A program made the position numbers and the translations under genes. Of a stretch of 64,000 nucleotides of DNA, positions 25,703 to 34,509 are shown piece after piece (the first letter of the stretch is position 1; the number at the start of each line of letters is the position of its first letter). The notes below the pieces were generated by a model that saw only the letters and a list, made by a program, of their open reading frames with translations, made no database searches and was not told the origin of the DNA. The DNA comes from an uncultured Paracoccaceae bacterium (GTDB lineage: Bacteria > Pseudomonadota > Alphaproteobacteria > Rhodobacterales > Rhodobacteraceae), in contig CANNFU010000001.1 in assembly GCA_947503965.1 (NCBI GenBank), positions 620,001 to 684,000 of the forward strand, written 5' to 3'.

Positions 25703-26559
25703 GCCGCATCCTCAGCCGCTTGAGCACCAACATGACCCTGCGCGCGGCGTTTCGCGCAGTAATCCGTGTCTGAACACATGAACATCCGCGCACCGGCATC
25801 GTCGACTATCAATTCGTCCAGGTAACTGTCTTCGGCGCCACAAAGGTCACATGCATGGTCAGCCTTGGTCGCCTCGAACGGGTAATCATCGAAATCCAGA
25901 CTAACGACCTGCGTATAGGGCGGGATGGCGTAGATGCGTTGTTCGCGGCCTGCGCCAAACAACTGGATTGCCGCCATCTCTAGCTTGGGATTGTCGAATT
26001 TGGGGATCGGTGATGGGTCCATGACATAGCGGCCTTCTACCTTCACCGGATAAGCATAGGCGGTCGCAATGGCACCGTGCTGGCTGATATCTTCATATAG
26101 TTTCACATGCATCAGCCCGTATTCTTCGAGACTGTGCATCTTGCGCGTCTCCACCTCAGACGGTTCAAGAAAGCGTAAGGGTTCCGGGATCGGGACCTGA
26201 TAGACAAGGATCTGATCATCGCGCAGCGGTTCTTCCGGGATGCGGTGGCGGGTCTGGATGACGGATGCGTCAGACGTCGCCTCTGTGACCGCGACACCCG
26301 CGGTCTTTTCAAAAAAGCGACGGATCGATATCGCGTTTGTCGTGTCATCCGCGCCCTGATCGATCACTTTGAGCGTGTCATCGGGTGTCAAAACTGCTGC
26401 GGATACTTGCACACCGCCCGTACCCCAACCATAGGGCATCGGCATTTCGCGGCTGGCAAAGGGGACCTGATAGCCGGGGATGGCAAGGCCCTTCAGGATC
26501 GCCCGCCGGATCATCCGCTTGGTTTGCTCATCCAAGTAAGCAAAGTTATACTCTGTCAT
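25699..26559 (-). CDS. phnJ: Alpha-D-ribose 1-methylphosphonate 5-phosphate C-P lyase (radical SAM)
   Basis: A 286-residue radical SAM enzyme that breaks the carbon-phosphorus bond, releasing methane or another alkane and a ribose 1,2-cyclic phosphate 5-phosphate. All four functional cysteines are present with the exact family spacing C237-x2-C240-x21-C262-x5-C268, four residues shifted from E. coli numbering. The conserved N-terminal FAYLDEQTKRMIRRAILKGLAIPGYQVPF is intact. The start is MTEYNFAY at 26559; the longer frame has no support. It is separated from phnI by 331 bases holding a plus-strand small membrane-protein gene, which is unusual for this operon. Confidence 0.97.
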   Translation of the reverse strand: MTEYNFAYLDEQTKRMIRRAILKGLAIPGYQVPFASREMPMPYGWGTGGVQVSAAVLTPDDTLKVIDQGADDTTNAISIRRFFEKTAGVAVTEATSDASVIQTRHRIPEEPLRDDQILVYQVPIPEPLRFLEPSEVETRKMHSLEEYGLMHVKLYEDISQHGAIATAYAYPVKVEGRYVMDPSPIPKFDNPKLEMAAIQLFGAGREQRIYAIPPYTQVVSLDFDDYPFEATKADHACDLCGAEDSYLDELIVDDAGARMFMCSDTDYCAKRRAQGHVGAQAAEDAA

Positions 26560-26621
26560 AGCAATGCCGCTTTCCCGATGATGATAGAGGCAGCACAGGG
26601 CAACACCACAGGACAATCCCA

Positions 26622-26882
26622 ATGTTCGAACCATGCGTCGAAACTGTCAGCATCCTTCACGCCATCATTTTCGGCGCAGATGGCGCCTGCCTGAATATCG
26701 GAACAGGGTCGCTGCTGGCTGCATTTGCCGCTTTCATTGTTGTCCTGATTGTCGCGCAGTACATCGCGCGCAAATTGTGGAATAATCTGACACGCCGCAG
26801 CCCGGGCCATCGCACAACGGCTGATGATGCGGTCGATGACGACAAATTCAAGGACAGCGCCGTGTGGTCGGCGCGCAAGTGA
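26622..26882 (+). CDS. Small single-span membrane protein antisense within the phn operon
   Basis: An 86-residue frame on the strand opposite phnI and phnJ, filling the gap between them. Residues about 28-50 (SLLAAFAAFIVVLIVAQYIARKLW) form one hydrophobic membrane helix followed by a basic, then acidic, cytoplasmic-type tail (NNLTRRSPGHRTT, DDAVDDDKFKD). Codon third positions are mostly G or C, like neighbouring real genes. There is no strong ribosome site before the ATG. I do not recognise a family. It could be an independent small gene, or phnI-phnJ could simply have a long untranslated spacer; the codon use and clean membrane segment favour a real gene. Confidence 0.55.
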   Translation: MFEPCVETVSILHAIIFGADGACLNIGTGSLLAAFAAFIVVLIVAQYIARKLWNNLTRRSPGHRTTADDAVDDDKFKDSAVWSARK

Positions 26883-26890
26883 TGGCCGGT

Positions 26891-27973
26891 TCATTCTGCG
26901 GCCTCGTGCGTACTCTGCGCCTCGCGACGCAGCTTTCGGATCAGCTCCAGCTCTGACTGGAAATCCACGTAATGGGGCAGCTTGATATGCTCCAGAAAGC
27001 CTGTCGCCTGAATGTTGTCGGCGTGATAAAGCACGAACTCTTCATCCTGCGCGGGCGCGCCAAGGTCATCCTCACCCAGTTCCTTCCAGCGCAACGCGCG
27101 GTCGACCAAAGCCATCGAAATCGCCTTGCGTTCGGTCATTCCGAACACCAGACCATAGCCACGCGTGAACTGCGGCGGTTCGGTTTTTGAGCCTTTGAAC
27201 TGGTTGACCGTTTCACATTCTGTGAGGGTAATTTCCCCGATCTCAATCGCGAAACCCAGCTCTGGAATATCCATTTCCACGGCAACGGTCCCGATCCGCA
27301 ATTCCGCCACAAAGGCGTGATTTCGGGCATAGCCGCGCTGAGTGGAATAGGCCATGCCAAGGATAAACCCTTCATCCGCGCGCGTCAGCGATTGCAGCCG
27401 CAAGGCGCGGTCCGCTGGCAATTCCAGCGGCGTGCGGGTCAGGTCAGGGGGTGTATCGTCGCCCGCTGGCTCGGGCTGGATCAGATCCTCACGATCCAGA
27501 AAGCCCATGATATGAGGCGTGTCTTGAGCCAATGCATCCGCATGTGTGGCATCGGGCACCGCGCCATCCGCCATGAGTTTGAAATCCAGAAGGCGGTGGG
27601 TGTAGTCGAATGTCGGCCCGAGCACCTGCCCGCCCGGTGCATCCTTGAACGTGGCCGAAACGCGACGGTCACAGGCCATCTTGTCCGTTTCAACGGGCTT
27701 TGATCCGCCAAAACGAGGCAGTGTTGTGCGATAGGCGCGGATCAGAAAGATCGCCTCGATCAGATCACCGCGCGCCTGTTTGATCGCCAAGGCGGCCAGG
27801 TCCGCATCATAAAGAGAGCCCTCGGCCATGACCCGGTTGACCGCCAGGGCAAGTTGTTCCCGTATTTGCGCAACCGACAATTCGGCAGTGCCCGGATCAC
27901 CGCGCCGTTCTTCAGCCAGCCACGCATGGGCGTTGTCGATTGCAGCCTCGCCGCCTTTCACAGCCACATACAT
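26891..27973 (-). CDS. phnI: C-P lyase core subunit PhnI
   Basis: A 360-residue core subunit of C-P lyase. With PhnGHL it transfers the ribose triphosphate moiety from ATP onto the phosphonate, and alone it has nucleosidase activity. MYVAVKGGEAAIDNAHAWLAEERRGD at the N-terminus and KLPHYVDFQSELELIRKLRREA at the C-terminus are family hallmarks. Zn/His region residues lie in the C-terminal half (LYHADNIQATGFLEHIKLPHY). The stop of phnH and the start of phnI share a base at 27973. Confidence 0.95.
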   Translation of the reverse strand: MYVAVKGGEAAIDNAHAWLAEERRGDPGTAELSVAQIREQLALAVNRVMAEGSLYDADLAALAIKQARGDLIEAIFLIRAYRTTLPRFGGSKPVETDKMACDRRVSATFKDAPGGQVLGPTFDYTHRLLDFKLMADGAVPDATHADALAQDTPHIMGFLDREDLIQPEPAGDDTPPDLTRTPLELPADRALRLQSLTRADEGFILGMAYSTQRGYARNHAFVAELRIGTVAVEMDIPELGFAIEIGEITLTECETVNQFKGSKTEPPQFTRGYGLVFGMTERKAISMALVDRALRWKELGEDDLGAPAQDEEFVLYHADNIQATGFLEHIKLPHYVDFQSELELIRKLRREAQSTHEAAE

Positions 27974-28536
27974 CAGGACACCCTTGTCGTGCGAGGCAGC
28001 GCCGCAAGGCGGTGCTGGCAGGTGAAAATGAAATCAAGACCCAGCGGGAATAGCGCGGCATTGCGCTGAAACGCCTGCACCTCTGGCAATGAGAGGGTGG
28101 CGCTGTCCTTGATGCCCGGCCCTTGCAGCGTCGCGCCTTCGTTCGCCAAGTGATCAACCGCCACAATCAGTGTTGTGGACCGATCAGGATATTCCGGTGT
28201 CCCGACAGAGAAAGCATCCAAAGACAGATCGTCCCATGCGCCCAACGCAAAGGCCGCATCTTTTGCAGCTGCGAATGGCGCGCCGGTATAAAACGTAATC
28301 CAACTGCGCACCTCTGGCGTGTCAAGGGTGGGCGACAAAAACAGCGGGGTGTCAGGATCACAGAGCGTCAGAACAACCGCCCCCGCCGCGACCGACATGG
28401 GCGCAGGTGGCACGGCCCCGTCGACCGCGCGAATGGTGCCCGGTCGCGCCATCGCTGTCATGATCTGACGAAAGGCAAAGGCAGCCTCAACCGGTACATC
28501 CTGAAATCCGCCTTCCAATGCTGCCGCCTGCATCAA
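27973..28536 (-). CDS. phnH: C-P lyase core subunit PhnH
   Basis: A 187-residue core subunit. The N-terminal GGFQDVPVEAAFAFRQIMTAMARPGTI is the recognisable PhnH segment, and GPGIKDSATLSLP with FPLGLDFIFTCQHRLAALPRTTRV near the end is the C-terminal signature. PhnH forms part of the PhnGHIJ heterooctamer and is structurally a PLP-enzyme-like fold without the cofactor. It starts with two adjacent ATG codons and overlaps phnG by four bases (ATGA). Confidence 0.93.
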   Translation of the reverse strand: MMQAAALEGGFQDVPVEAAFAFRQIMTAMARPGTIRAVDGAVPPAPMSVAAGAVVLTLCDPDTPLFLSPTLDTPEVRSWITFYTGAPFAAAKDAAFALGAWDDLSLDAFSVGTPEYPDRSTTLIVAVDHLANEGATLQGPGIKDSATLSLPEVQAFQRNAALFPLGLDFIFTCQHRLAALPRTTRVS

Positions 28537-28985
28537 TCCTCCCCCCGCACCATTGTGAAGAAATCCACCTTGGTCGCTGCGGCTTTGGCGGCCCGCTTGG
28601 CCTTTGCCGCGCTGATTGATGCGGCCAACGGGGTCAGGATCGCGGCCCGAACCGCATCCGCACGATCGGTCCGCATCAATGCATCGACCAAAGCAGCGGT
28701 CACCGCGTGGTCCTTGTCGCGACCCTGCACATAAGCATGCCCTACCGCACCGCAGGTCAGTTTCACCGAGCAGCGGGTCACCGTCATCTCACCCAGATTG
28801 AACGTCGCACCCACCGCCCCCGCCCGCCCGCGCACCATGACGCCGCCGATCTCTGGTGGGCGTAACAGATGATGATCGGGGGTATCGACAGAGGCCCATA
28901 GCTGCGCGAGGTCAGCCGCAGGCGCCTTCGCCAACAGGCTCATCCAGGCTTTCCTGTCTGCACTCTGATCTGTCATCACGTTCAT
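28533..28985 (-). CDS. phnG: C-P lyase core subunit PhnG
   Basis: A 150-residue subunit and first gene of the C-P lyase operon. WMSLLAKAPAADLAQLW, PEIGGVMVRGRAGAVGATFNLGEMTVTRCSVKL and GHAYVQGRDKDHAVTAALVDAL match PhnG. It participates with PhnI in forming the ribose-phosphonate triphosphate intermediate. AAGGTG lies five bases before the ATG at 28985. The intergenic region shared with divergent phnF holds a perfect 7-base inverted repeat that is the likely repressor site. Confidence 0.93.
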   Translation of the reverse strand: MNVMTDQSADRKAWMSLLAKAPAADLAQLWASVDTPDHHLLRPPEIGGVMVRGRAGAVGATFNLGEMTVTRCSVKLTCGAVGHAYVQGRDKDHAVTAALVDALMRTDRADAVRAAILTPLAASISAAKAKRAAKAAATKVDFFTMVRGED

Positions 28986-29000
28986 CTAGACACCTTGCGG

Positions 29001-29032
29001 ATTTGTCGAAATAAATATACAACTAGACAAAT
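29001..29032. promoter_or_regulatory. Candidate PhnF operator
   Basis: ATTTGTC (29001-29007) and GACAAAT (29026-29032) are perfect inverted arms with 18 bases between, in the 105-base gap between divergent phnG and phnF. The intervening sequence is very A+T rich (AAATAAATATACAACTA), as expected at a promoter. An internal TTGTCTAG-type motif resembles HutC/PhnF-subfamily sites. Confidence 0.5.
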
Positions 29033-29090
29033 ATTAGCGCGAGTCGCTTGCGACTGGCAATCCCCGATGATGTGAAACTTTCGTAACACC

Positions 29091-29801
29091 ATGCCCCGCA
29101 CTGCAATCTGGACATCCATCGCCTCTGCCTTGACAAGCGATATTGCCGAAGGCCGCTATGGCCCCGGTGATAAACTGCCGACCGAGGCCGCATTGGCCGC
29201 CCGCTTTGGCGTGAACCGGCACACCGTGCGGCGAGCCCTGGGGGCCATGGCCGAAAGCGGTCTGGTTCATGCCCGCCGCGGTTCTGGCGTCTTTGTTGCG
29301 CAAACACCGACCGATTACCCTATCGGGCGACGTGTGCGGTTTCACCAGAACCTTGCCGCCGCAGGGCGCACACCCGCCAAGACAATCCTGACACTGGAAA
29401 CGCGCGCAGCCGATGAAAGGGAGGGCAAGGCGCTGCATATTGAACTGACCCAGCAGGTCCATGTCTATGAAGGCCTGTCACTAGCCGATGACACACCCAT
29501 CGCCGTCTTTCGCAGTGTCTTTTCGGCCAAACGCTTTCCAGGCCTTTTGCAGGATCTGGACCAGACAAAATCGGTTACAGCCGCACTGCAACGGCACGGG
29601 ATCAACGACTATACCCGTGCATCGACCCGACTGACCGCAAAGCAGGCCAATGCCACACAGGCGCTGCATCTGCGCATCTGTGAAGGTGCGCCCATCCTGC
29701 GGACCGTCGGGATCAATGTCGATGAAGACGGCACGCCAATTGAATACGGCCACACGTGGTTTGCCGGCGAACGGGTCACGCTGACGGTCGATGATCTTTA
29801 G
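29091..29801 (+). CDS. phnF: Phosphonate operon GntR/UTRA repressor
   Basis: A 236-residue HutC-subfamily regulator. Residues about 8-70 are the winged helix (YGPGDKLPTEAALAARFGVNRHTVRRALGAMAESGLVHARRGSGVFV) and residues about 95-230 the UTRA effector domain. Placement divergent from phnG identifies it as PhnF, expected to repress the C-P lyase operon when phosphonate or a phosphate-starvation signal is absent. Its stop lies one base from the convergent acetyltransferase stop. Confidence 0.9.
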   Translation: MPRTAIWTSIASALTSDIAEGRYGPGDKLPTEAALAARFGVNRHTVRRALGAMAESGLVHARRGSGVFVAQTPTDYPIGRRVRFHQNLAAAGRTPAKTILTLETRAADEREGKALHIELTQQVHVYEGLSLADDTPIAVFRSVFSAKRFPGLLQDLDQTKSVTAALQRHGINDYTRASTRLTAKQANATQALHLRICEGAPILRTVGINVDEDGTPIEYGHTWFAGERVTLTVDDL

Positions 29802-29802
29802 C

Positions 29803-30417
29803 CTATTCGTATTTTTCAAGAAACGCCGCCGCAGGCAGTTGCCGGAAATCGGTCAAAGCTGCGCGTAGCCTGTCATGCGACCAATCCCACCACGCCAATG
29901 CCATCATCCGTTCGGCAATCTGCGTATCAAACCGGCGTCGCAGCGGCACGGCAGGAACGCCCGCGACGATGATGTAGGGCTGCACATCCTTGGTCACGAT
30001 GGCCCCGCCTGCGACGACTGCACCATGGCCAATTGTCACCTCCGGCCTGATCTGCGCGCCGTGGCCGATCCAGGTGTCGTGAACGATCAAGGCACGCCGC
30101 GACCGCCGGTGCGCAAACCAATCCTCATCATGGGTCGCACCATCGAAATAATCAGCAGACCGATAGTGAAAATGATGCAGACTTGCCTTGTCCATCGGGT
30201 GATCGGTCGCGCCGATGCGGACATAGCTTGCGATGTTGGAGAACTTGCCGATTTCCACATTGGCGATGTCCGCGTAGCGGTCGCAATAGGAATAATCACC
30301 CAGCGTGCTATGCGCGACCCGGCTGCCCCGCCCAACTTCGGTATAGCGCCCGAATTGGCTATCCGTGATTTCGCAGTCGGGGTGCACGAATGGCACATCT
30401 GCTTTTAGTCTTGCCAC
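29803..30417 (-). CDS. Phosphonate-locus hexapeptide acetyltransferase
   Basis: A 204-residue left-handed beta-helix acetyltransferase of the xenobiotic/chloramphenicol acetyltransferase-like type linked with phn loci. Hexapeptide repeats run through residues about 15-150 (FGRYTEVGRGSRVAHSTLGDYSYCDRYADIANVEIGKFSNIAS), with the catalytic-His segment ATDHPMDKASLHHFHYRSADYF and WIGHGAQIRPEVTIGHGAVVAGGAIVTKDV. It probably acetylates an aminoalkylphosphonate or a related intermediate, taking the place of PhnO; substrate not known. It ends the phnCDE operon, with no gap after the second permease. Confidence 0.82.
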   Translation of the reverse strand: MARLKADVPFVHPDCEITDSQFGRYTEVGRGSRVAHSTLGDYSYCDRYADIANVEIGKFSNIASYVRIGATDHPMDKASLHHFHYRSADYFDGATHDEDWFAHRRSRRALIVHDTWIGHGAQIRPEVTIGHGAVVAGGAIVTKDVQPYIIVAGVPAVPLRRRFDTQIAERMMALAWWDWSHDRLRAALTDFRQLPAAAFLEKYE

Positions 30418-31716
30418 CTAATGCCCACCCTCGTCGCCTTTGATCAATTTGGTGCGCAACCAGCCCGAGAACGTATCCATCAGCATCACCATGATTACGA
30501 TCAGGACGATGTAATATGTCACCTCTTCCCAATCCTTTTGCGTGATGATCGCCTGCGTCAGCAACAGCCCGATCCCGCCGCCCGTGATCGCCCCGATGAT
30601 CGTCGCAGAGCGAGTGTTGGATTCGAGGAAGTATAAAACCTGGCTCAGCAGGACCGGTGTGATCTGTGGGATCACCCCAAAGCGATAGCGTTGCAGCGGT
30701 TTGGCCCCGGTTGATGCGACACCTTCGATCTGTTTGCCATCCACATTTTCCAAGGCTTCCGAGAACATCTTGCCGAACGAGCCTGTATCGGTCAGCAAGA
30801 TCGCCAGCGACCCGGTCAGCGGTCCCGGACCGAATGCACGCGACAGCACAATCGTCCAGATCAGCCCGTCAACGCCGCGCAGAAAATCAAACACGCGGCG
30901 CACGGCAAAGCGCAGACTGCCCAGCGGGGTAAAGTTCCTGGCGGCCAAAAATGCCAAGGGCAAGGCGACCAGCGCCGCACCGAACGTGCCCAGAAACGCC
31001 ATCAGGATCGTTTCAACGATCGCCCAGGCCACGTCGCCATGCCGCCACATCGTGTTGGTCCAGAAATCCTGCCAGATGGCCCCGGCCTCACCACCGAAGG
31101 CGCGAGTCATGAGTTCACCAATTCCCATCCCGTGGTAGGGGCTGTCGAGCGTGAAAAAGAAGAGCTCCCACCCGATTGCGTAGCGAAACACCTCTGACCT
31201 GTTGCGGGTCACGGTCAGGCGTCCGGCATCGGTGGTCACCGTCAGACGGTTCTTTGAGGCATTGATCCATTCGGGCAGATCACCATCGGGCAGTACCGCG
31301 TTGACGCCACCGCTACCCGGTTCGGTCACAATAATCCCGTAGCCCGGGATGTCATAGGTGACTTGGGGACCAAAGGTCACGACATGACCGCCGCCCAGAT
31401 CAATGACGGTCTGGTCGCCCAGTTCCACCCAATCGGGGCCTGTTCCTGCTGCATAGCGGCCCTTGCGCTCACCCTCAATTGCAACGGTCACCTCGCCAGA
31501 CCGGTTGTCGCGGGTCACGTGGGTTTTGTAGCTATACGTGTCAGCGACCAGCGCGCGGGCATTGTCGATACTGGCCCGTTGCGCCAACCCCGCGATGTCG
31601 AAGGCTACAAAGATGTAGGCAAAATAGGCGAGGATCGCAGCAGGGACGGCGAAGGCGAACAGCCGCTTGCGCCGGAACAGCGCCATGCTTTGCGCTTCAA
31701 GTGACAGGGCGTTCAT
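30418..31716 (-). CDS. phnE2: Phosphonate ABC transporter permease (long PhnE)
   Basis: A 432-residue inner-membrane permease. After a first membrane helix (residues about 18-38) comes a periplasmic segment of about 150 residues rich in beta strands. The BPD_transp permease core with its EAA-type loop (SEALENVDGKQIEGVASTGAKPLQRYRFGVIPQ) follows at residues about 230-425. Single-domain PhnE proteins are typically about 260-290 residues, so the extra periplasmic part is notable but known in rhodobacters. It pairs with the permease encoded upstream, which it overlaps by four bases. Confidence 0.9.
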   Translation of the reverse strand: MNALSLEAQSMALFRRKRLFAFAVPAAILAYFAYIFVAFDIAGLAQRASIDNARALVADTYSYKTHVTRDNRSGEVTVAIEGERKGRYAAGTGPDWVELGDQTVIDLGGGHVVTFGPQVTYDIPGYGIIVTEPGSGGVNAVLPDGDLPEWINASKNRLTVTTDAGRLTVTRNRSEVFRYAIGWELFFFTLDSPYHGMGIGELMTRAFGGEAGAIWQDFWTNTMWRHGDVAWAIVETILMAFLGTFGAALVALPLAFLAARNFTPLGSLRFAVRRVFDFLRGVDGLIWTIVLSRAFGPGPLTGSLAILLTDTGSFGKMFSEALENVDGKQIEGVASTGAKPLQRYRFGVIPQITPVLLSQVLYFLESNTRSATIIGAITGGGIGLLLTQAIITQKDWEEVTYYIVLIVIMVMLMDTFSGWLRTKLIKGDEGGH

Positions 31717-32594
31717 CGGTGCAGCTCCACATTGGTCGCACCATGGGTCAGGCGGTCACGGAAATAGCTGGAGATTTGGTCGACCACGACAATGGCCGCA
31801 AACAGCAGCAGGAAAATAGCCGCCGCCTCATCAAACTTGCCCTGTCCCCAGCTCATCGTGTTGCGCAGATCATAGCCGATCCCGCCGGCCCCCACGAAAC
31901 CAAGGATGGCGGAGGCGCGAATATTGATCTCAAACCGCAACAACGCGTAGCTGAGGTAATTGGGAGCCACCTGCGGGATGACGCCGAACCACATGCGTTG
32001 GGTCCAGTTCGCGCCGACGGACTCCAACCCCTCAACCGGCTTGAGCGATGCGTTTTCATTCACCTCTGAAAACAGTTTGCCCAGCGCGCCAATCGTATGC
32101 AGCGCGATTGCGATCATCGCAGGCACCGGACCGCCGCCCAGAAGAAAGATCAGCACCAAGGCGATCACGATCTCGGGCACCGCGCGCAGGATATCCAGAC
32201 ACCGGCGCAACGGTCCAACCAGCAATGGGACAGGGGCAAGCCCACGGGTCACCATCAATGAGATCACCAAGCCTATGATGGCACCAATCAGGGTCGAGGC
32301 CGCGGCGATATTGATCGTTTCGATCAAGGACGGCAGGTATTCCCACAGATACCCGGGCAGCAGATGCGCCCGTTCAATCGCCTCGCCGACAACATCGCCG
32401 GGAAAGTCGAATACATTCGGCAGCCCGTTCCAGAACCCCCCAGCGTTGCGACTGTCAGCGGTCTGAAAACCTGCGATCATCAATGCGATGAAGATCACAA
32501 CCAGAATCAGGTTCATCACCCGTTTGGCACGTACCTGCGCCATGTAGTCGGTCTGGGCACGGTCCATGACCCGCCCCGCTGAAACGTCACCCAT
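31713..32594 (-). CDS. phnE1: Phosphonate ABC transporter permease
   Basis: A 293-residue permease with about six membrane helices. The first is LILVVIFIALMIAGFQTA near residue 30. The cytoplasmic coupling loop SEVNENASLKPVEGLESVGANWTQRMWFGVIPQVAPNYLSYAL is the PhnE signature. The start MGDVSAG at 32594 follows GAGGA by six bases; an ATG 15 bases earlier has no ribosome site. It forms the membrane channel with the long PhnE encoded next. Confidence 0.92.
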   Translation of the reverse strand: MGDVSAGRVMDRAQTDYMAQVRAKRVMNLILVVIFIALMIAGFQTADSRNAGGFWNGLPNVFDFPGDVVGEAIERAHLLPGYLWEYLPSLIETINIAAASTLIGAIIGLVISLMVTRGLAPVPLLVGPLRRCLDILRAVPEIVIALVLIFLLGGGPVPAMIAIALHTIGALGKLFSEVNENASLKPVEGLESVGANWTQRMWFGVIPQVAPNYLSYALLRFEINIRASAILGFVGAGGIGYDLRNTMSWGQGKFDEAAAIFLLLFAAIVVVDQISSYFRDRLTHGATNVELHR

Positions 32595-32668
32595 GGATGA
32601 TCCTCGCATGAATTGCAGGCCCCGATATGAAAACCGGGGCCTGCAGATCGTGATGAAAATTGAGTGGA

Positions 32669-33571
32669 TTAATTGGACTTCGCCTGACGGGCCGCCACGA
32701 TGGAGATGTAAGCGTCATGCGTAATTGGATCGAAGCCAAGGCTGTCACCCGCCGCCACACCATAGGCGCAGTCTTCATCGGCTTCATGCAAACCATCGAC
32801 AAGCGCGGTCATGCTGGCCTTCACGTCCTCTGGCAGGTCCCGACGCAACACGATGGGACCTTCGGGGATCGGAGCAGAGCGCCAGATCTCGACCAGATCG
32901 TTCATGTCCACCAGACCTGCATCAACCGCTTTGCGCAGCGCGCCAGAGTTATAGCCATCTTCCCATGCGCCTTGCCCATCGGCCCAGGTGACACCGCCAT
33001 CAACATCGCCATTGGACACGGCAATGATCGTCTGTTCGTGGCCGCCAGTGAATGTAACCTCACCAAAGTAGTCACCTGACTCCATGGTAGCGCCTGTCTT
33101 CTGCGGGATCTCGATGGACGGGATCAGATAACCAGAGGTGGAGTTTGGATCACCAAAGCCGAAAACCTTGCCCTGCATATCTTCCAGCGACGCAATCCCG
33201 CTGTCGGCGCGGGCAAAACCGATGGAGTGATAACCGTAAGACCCATCAACGTTGATCTTGACCAAAACGGGTTCAACCGCGCCCGGGTCCTGCAGATAGA
33301 TCGCGGCATAGGCCGACGCACCCAGCCACCCCATATCCAGCGTACCGCCCAGCAGCCCCTGAATCACACCGTTATAGTCAGCTGGGGCAAAGAGTTTGGT
33401 TTCCACGCCAAGCGCCTCTTCGGTATAGGCGCGCAGGCATTCGTAGGAATTCAGCCTGTCCTGCGCGTTTTCACCGCCCAAGATACCGATGCGGAACTCT
33501 GTGATCTCCTGCGCCAGCACAGGGCCCGTCAGCACGGTCGTTGCAAGTGCAGCAGCAATCAAATTCTTCAT
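32669..33571 (-). CDS. phnD: Phosphonate ABC transporter binding protein
   Basis: A 300-residue periplasmic binding protein with signal peptide (cleavage after PVLA, residue about 20). EFRIGILGGENAQDRLNSYECLRAYTEEALGVETKLFAPADYNGVIQGLLGGTLDMGWLGASAYAAIY is the PhnD N-lobe, and FGFGDPNSTSGYLIPSIEIP, with its Ser-Thr-Ser phosphonate-contact loop, is strongly diagnostic. It delivers alkylphosphonates such as 2-aminoethylphosphonate to PhnE. GAGAGAAGA precedes the start; a 60-base gap separates it from phnC. Confidence 0.95.
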   Translation of the reverse strand: MKNLIAAALATTVLTGPVLAQEITEFRIGILGGENAQDRLNSYECLRAYTEEALGVETKLFAPADYNGVIQGLLGGTLDMGWLGASAYAAIYLQDPGAVEPVLVKINVDGSYGYHSIGFARADSGIASLEDMQGKVFGFGDPNSTSGYLIPSIEIPQKTGATMESGDYFGEVTFTGGHEQTIIAVSNGDVDGGVTWADGQGAWEDGYNSGALRKAVDAGLVDMNDLVEIWRSAPIPEGPIVLRRDLPEDVKASMTALVDGLHEADEDCAYGVAAGDSLGFDPITHDAYISIVAARQAKSN

Positions 33572-33631
33572 TGTCTTCTCTCTCGTTAAGCACCCCGGGC
33601 AGCGGGGCGCGGGGGTTAAAGGGGGAATCTG

Positions 33632-34453
33632 TCAGACGCTTTCTGCGACCTTGGCCAGCTTGAGTACCTCGGTATTAAGCGTTTCAATTTCGGTGGATGT
33701 CGCCGCCTCCGAGAATGTCTCATCCGCGCCATAGATGTCGCGGGCGACGCCGGTGGTCAGTTGCGCGGGCGTGCCATCAAAGACGATGCGACCATCGCGC
33801 ATACCGATCACACGGTCGCAATAGCGACGGGCGGTGTCCAACGTGTGCAGGTTGGCGATGACCATCCGCCCGTCTTCCTCGTGGATACGGCGCAGCGCAT
33901 CCATGACCACCTGCGCATTCATCGGGTCAAGCGAGGCGATGGGTTCATCGGCCAGAATAATCTTCGGATTCTGCATCAGCGCGCGTGCAATCGCGACACG
34001 CTGTTGTTGGCCGCCCGACAAAGCCTCCGCCCGTTTCGGGGCGTGCGCAGCAATGCCGAGACGGTCCAGAATTTCGATCGCCTTGTGGATATCCTCGGTC
34101 GGGAAAAGGTTGAACATGGTCGCAAAGGTGGATCGGCGGTTCAACGTGCCATGCAAGACATTCGACACGACGTCCATACGCGGAACCAGATTGAACTGCT
34201 GAAAGATCATCGCGCATTGGGATTGCCATTTCCGCTTGGCCGCACCGCGCAGGGCGGTGACGTCCTGCCCTTCATAGGCAATCGTACCGTCGGTCGCATC
34301 TGTCAGCCGGTTCAACATACGCAAAAGCGTTGACTTGCCCGCACCCGATCGTCCGATGATGCCGATCATCGTGGGCTGGTCCACCTTGATTGTGGCAGCG
34401 TCAACAGCGACGTTTGCACCGAACGCTTTGGTCAGTTGATTGATATGCAGCAT
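33632..34453 (-). CDS. phnC: Phosphonate ABC transporter ATPase
   Basis: A 273-residue transporter ATPase. Walker A is GRSGAGKST (residues about 31-39), the Q-loop is in [23 protein letters not shown], the signature [15 protein letters not shown] and Walker [14 protein letters not shown], with the switch His in NLHTLD. It energises phosphonate import with PhnE1/E2 and PhnD. The start MLHINQL at 34453 has GGGGA upstream. It is the first gene of phnCDE1E2, and a direct repeat resembling a Pho box lies 39 bases upstream. Confidence 0.93.
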   Translation of the reverse strand: MLHINQLTKAFGANVAVDAATIKVDQPTMIGIIGRSGAGKSTLLRMLNRLTDATDGTIAYEGQDVTALRGAAKRKWQSQCAMIFQQFNLVPRMDVVSNVLHGTLNRRSTFATMFNLFPTEDIHKAIEILDRLGIAAHAPKRAEALSGGQQQRVAIARALMQNPKIILADEPIASLDPMNAQVVMDALRRIHEEDGRMVIANLHTLDTARRYCDRVIGMRDGRIVFDGTPAQLTTGVARDIYGADETFSEAATSTEIETLNTEVLKLAKVAESV

Positions 34454-34491
34454 TATCATCCCCGTTACTGGGCCCGACATGCCGTTGCCGC

Positions 34492-34509
34492 TTTGCAGAT
34501 TTGTTGCAG
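34492..34509 (-). promoter_or_regulatory. Pho-box-like direct repeat upstream of phnC
   Basis: Read on the minus strand, CTGCAAC-AAAT-CTGCAAA forms two 7-base direct repeats 11 bases apart with an A/T spacer. This is the architecture of PhoB boxes (CTGTCAT-n4-CTGTCAT), although only four of seven positions per half match. Position and geometry suit activation of phnC under phosphate limitation. Confidence 0.35.

Noticed and set aside
26556-26894. 112-codon minus-strand frame in the phnI-phnJ gap
   Set aside because: It overlaps the phnJ start, has scattered cysteines and no coherent segment. The plus-strand frame in the same gap has a membrane helix and better codon use.
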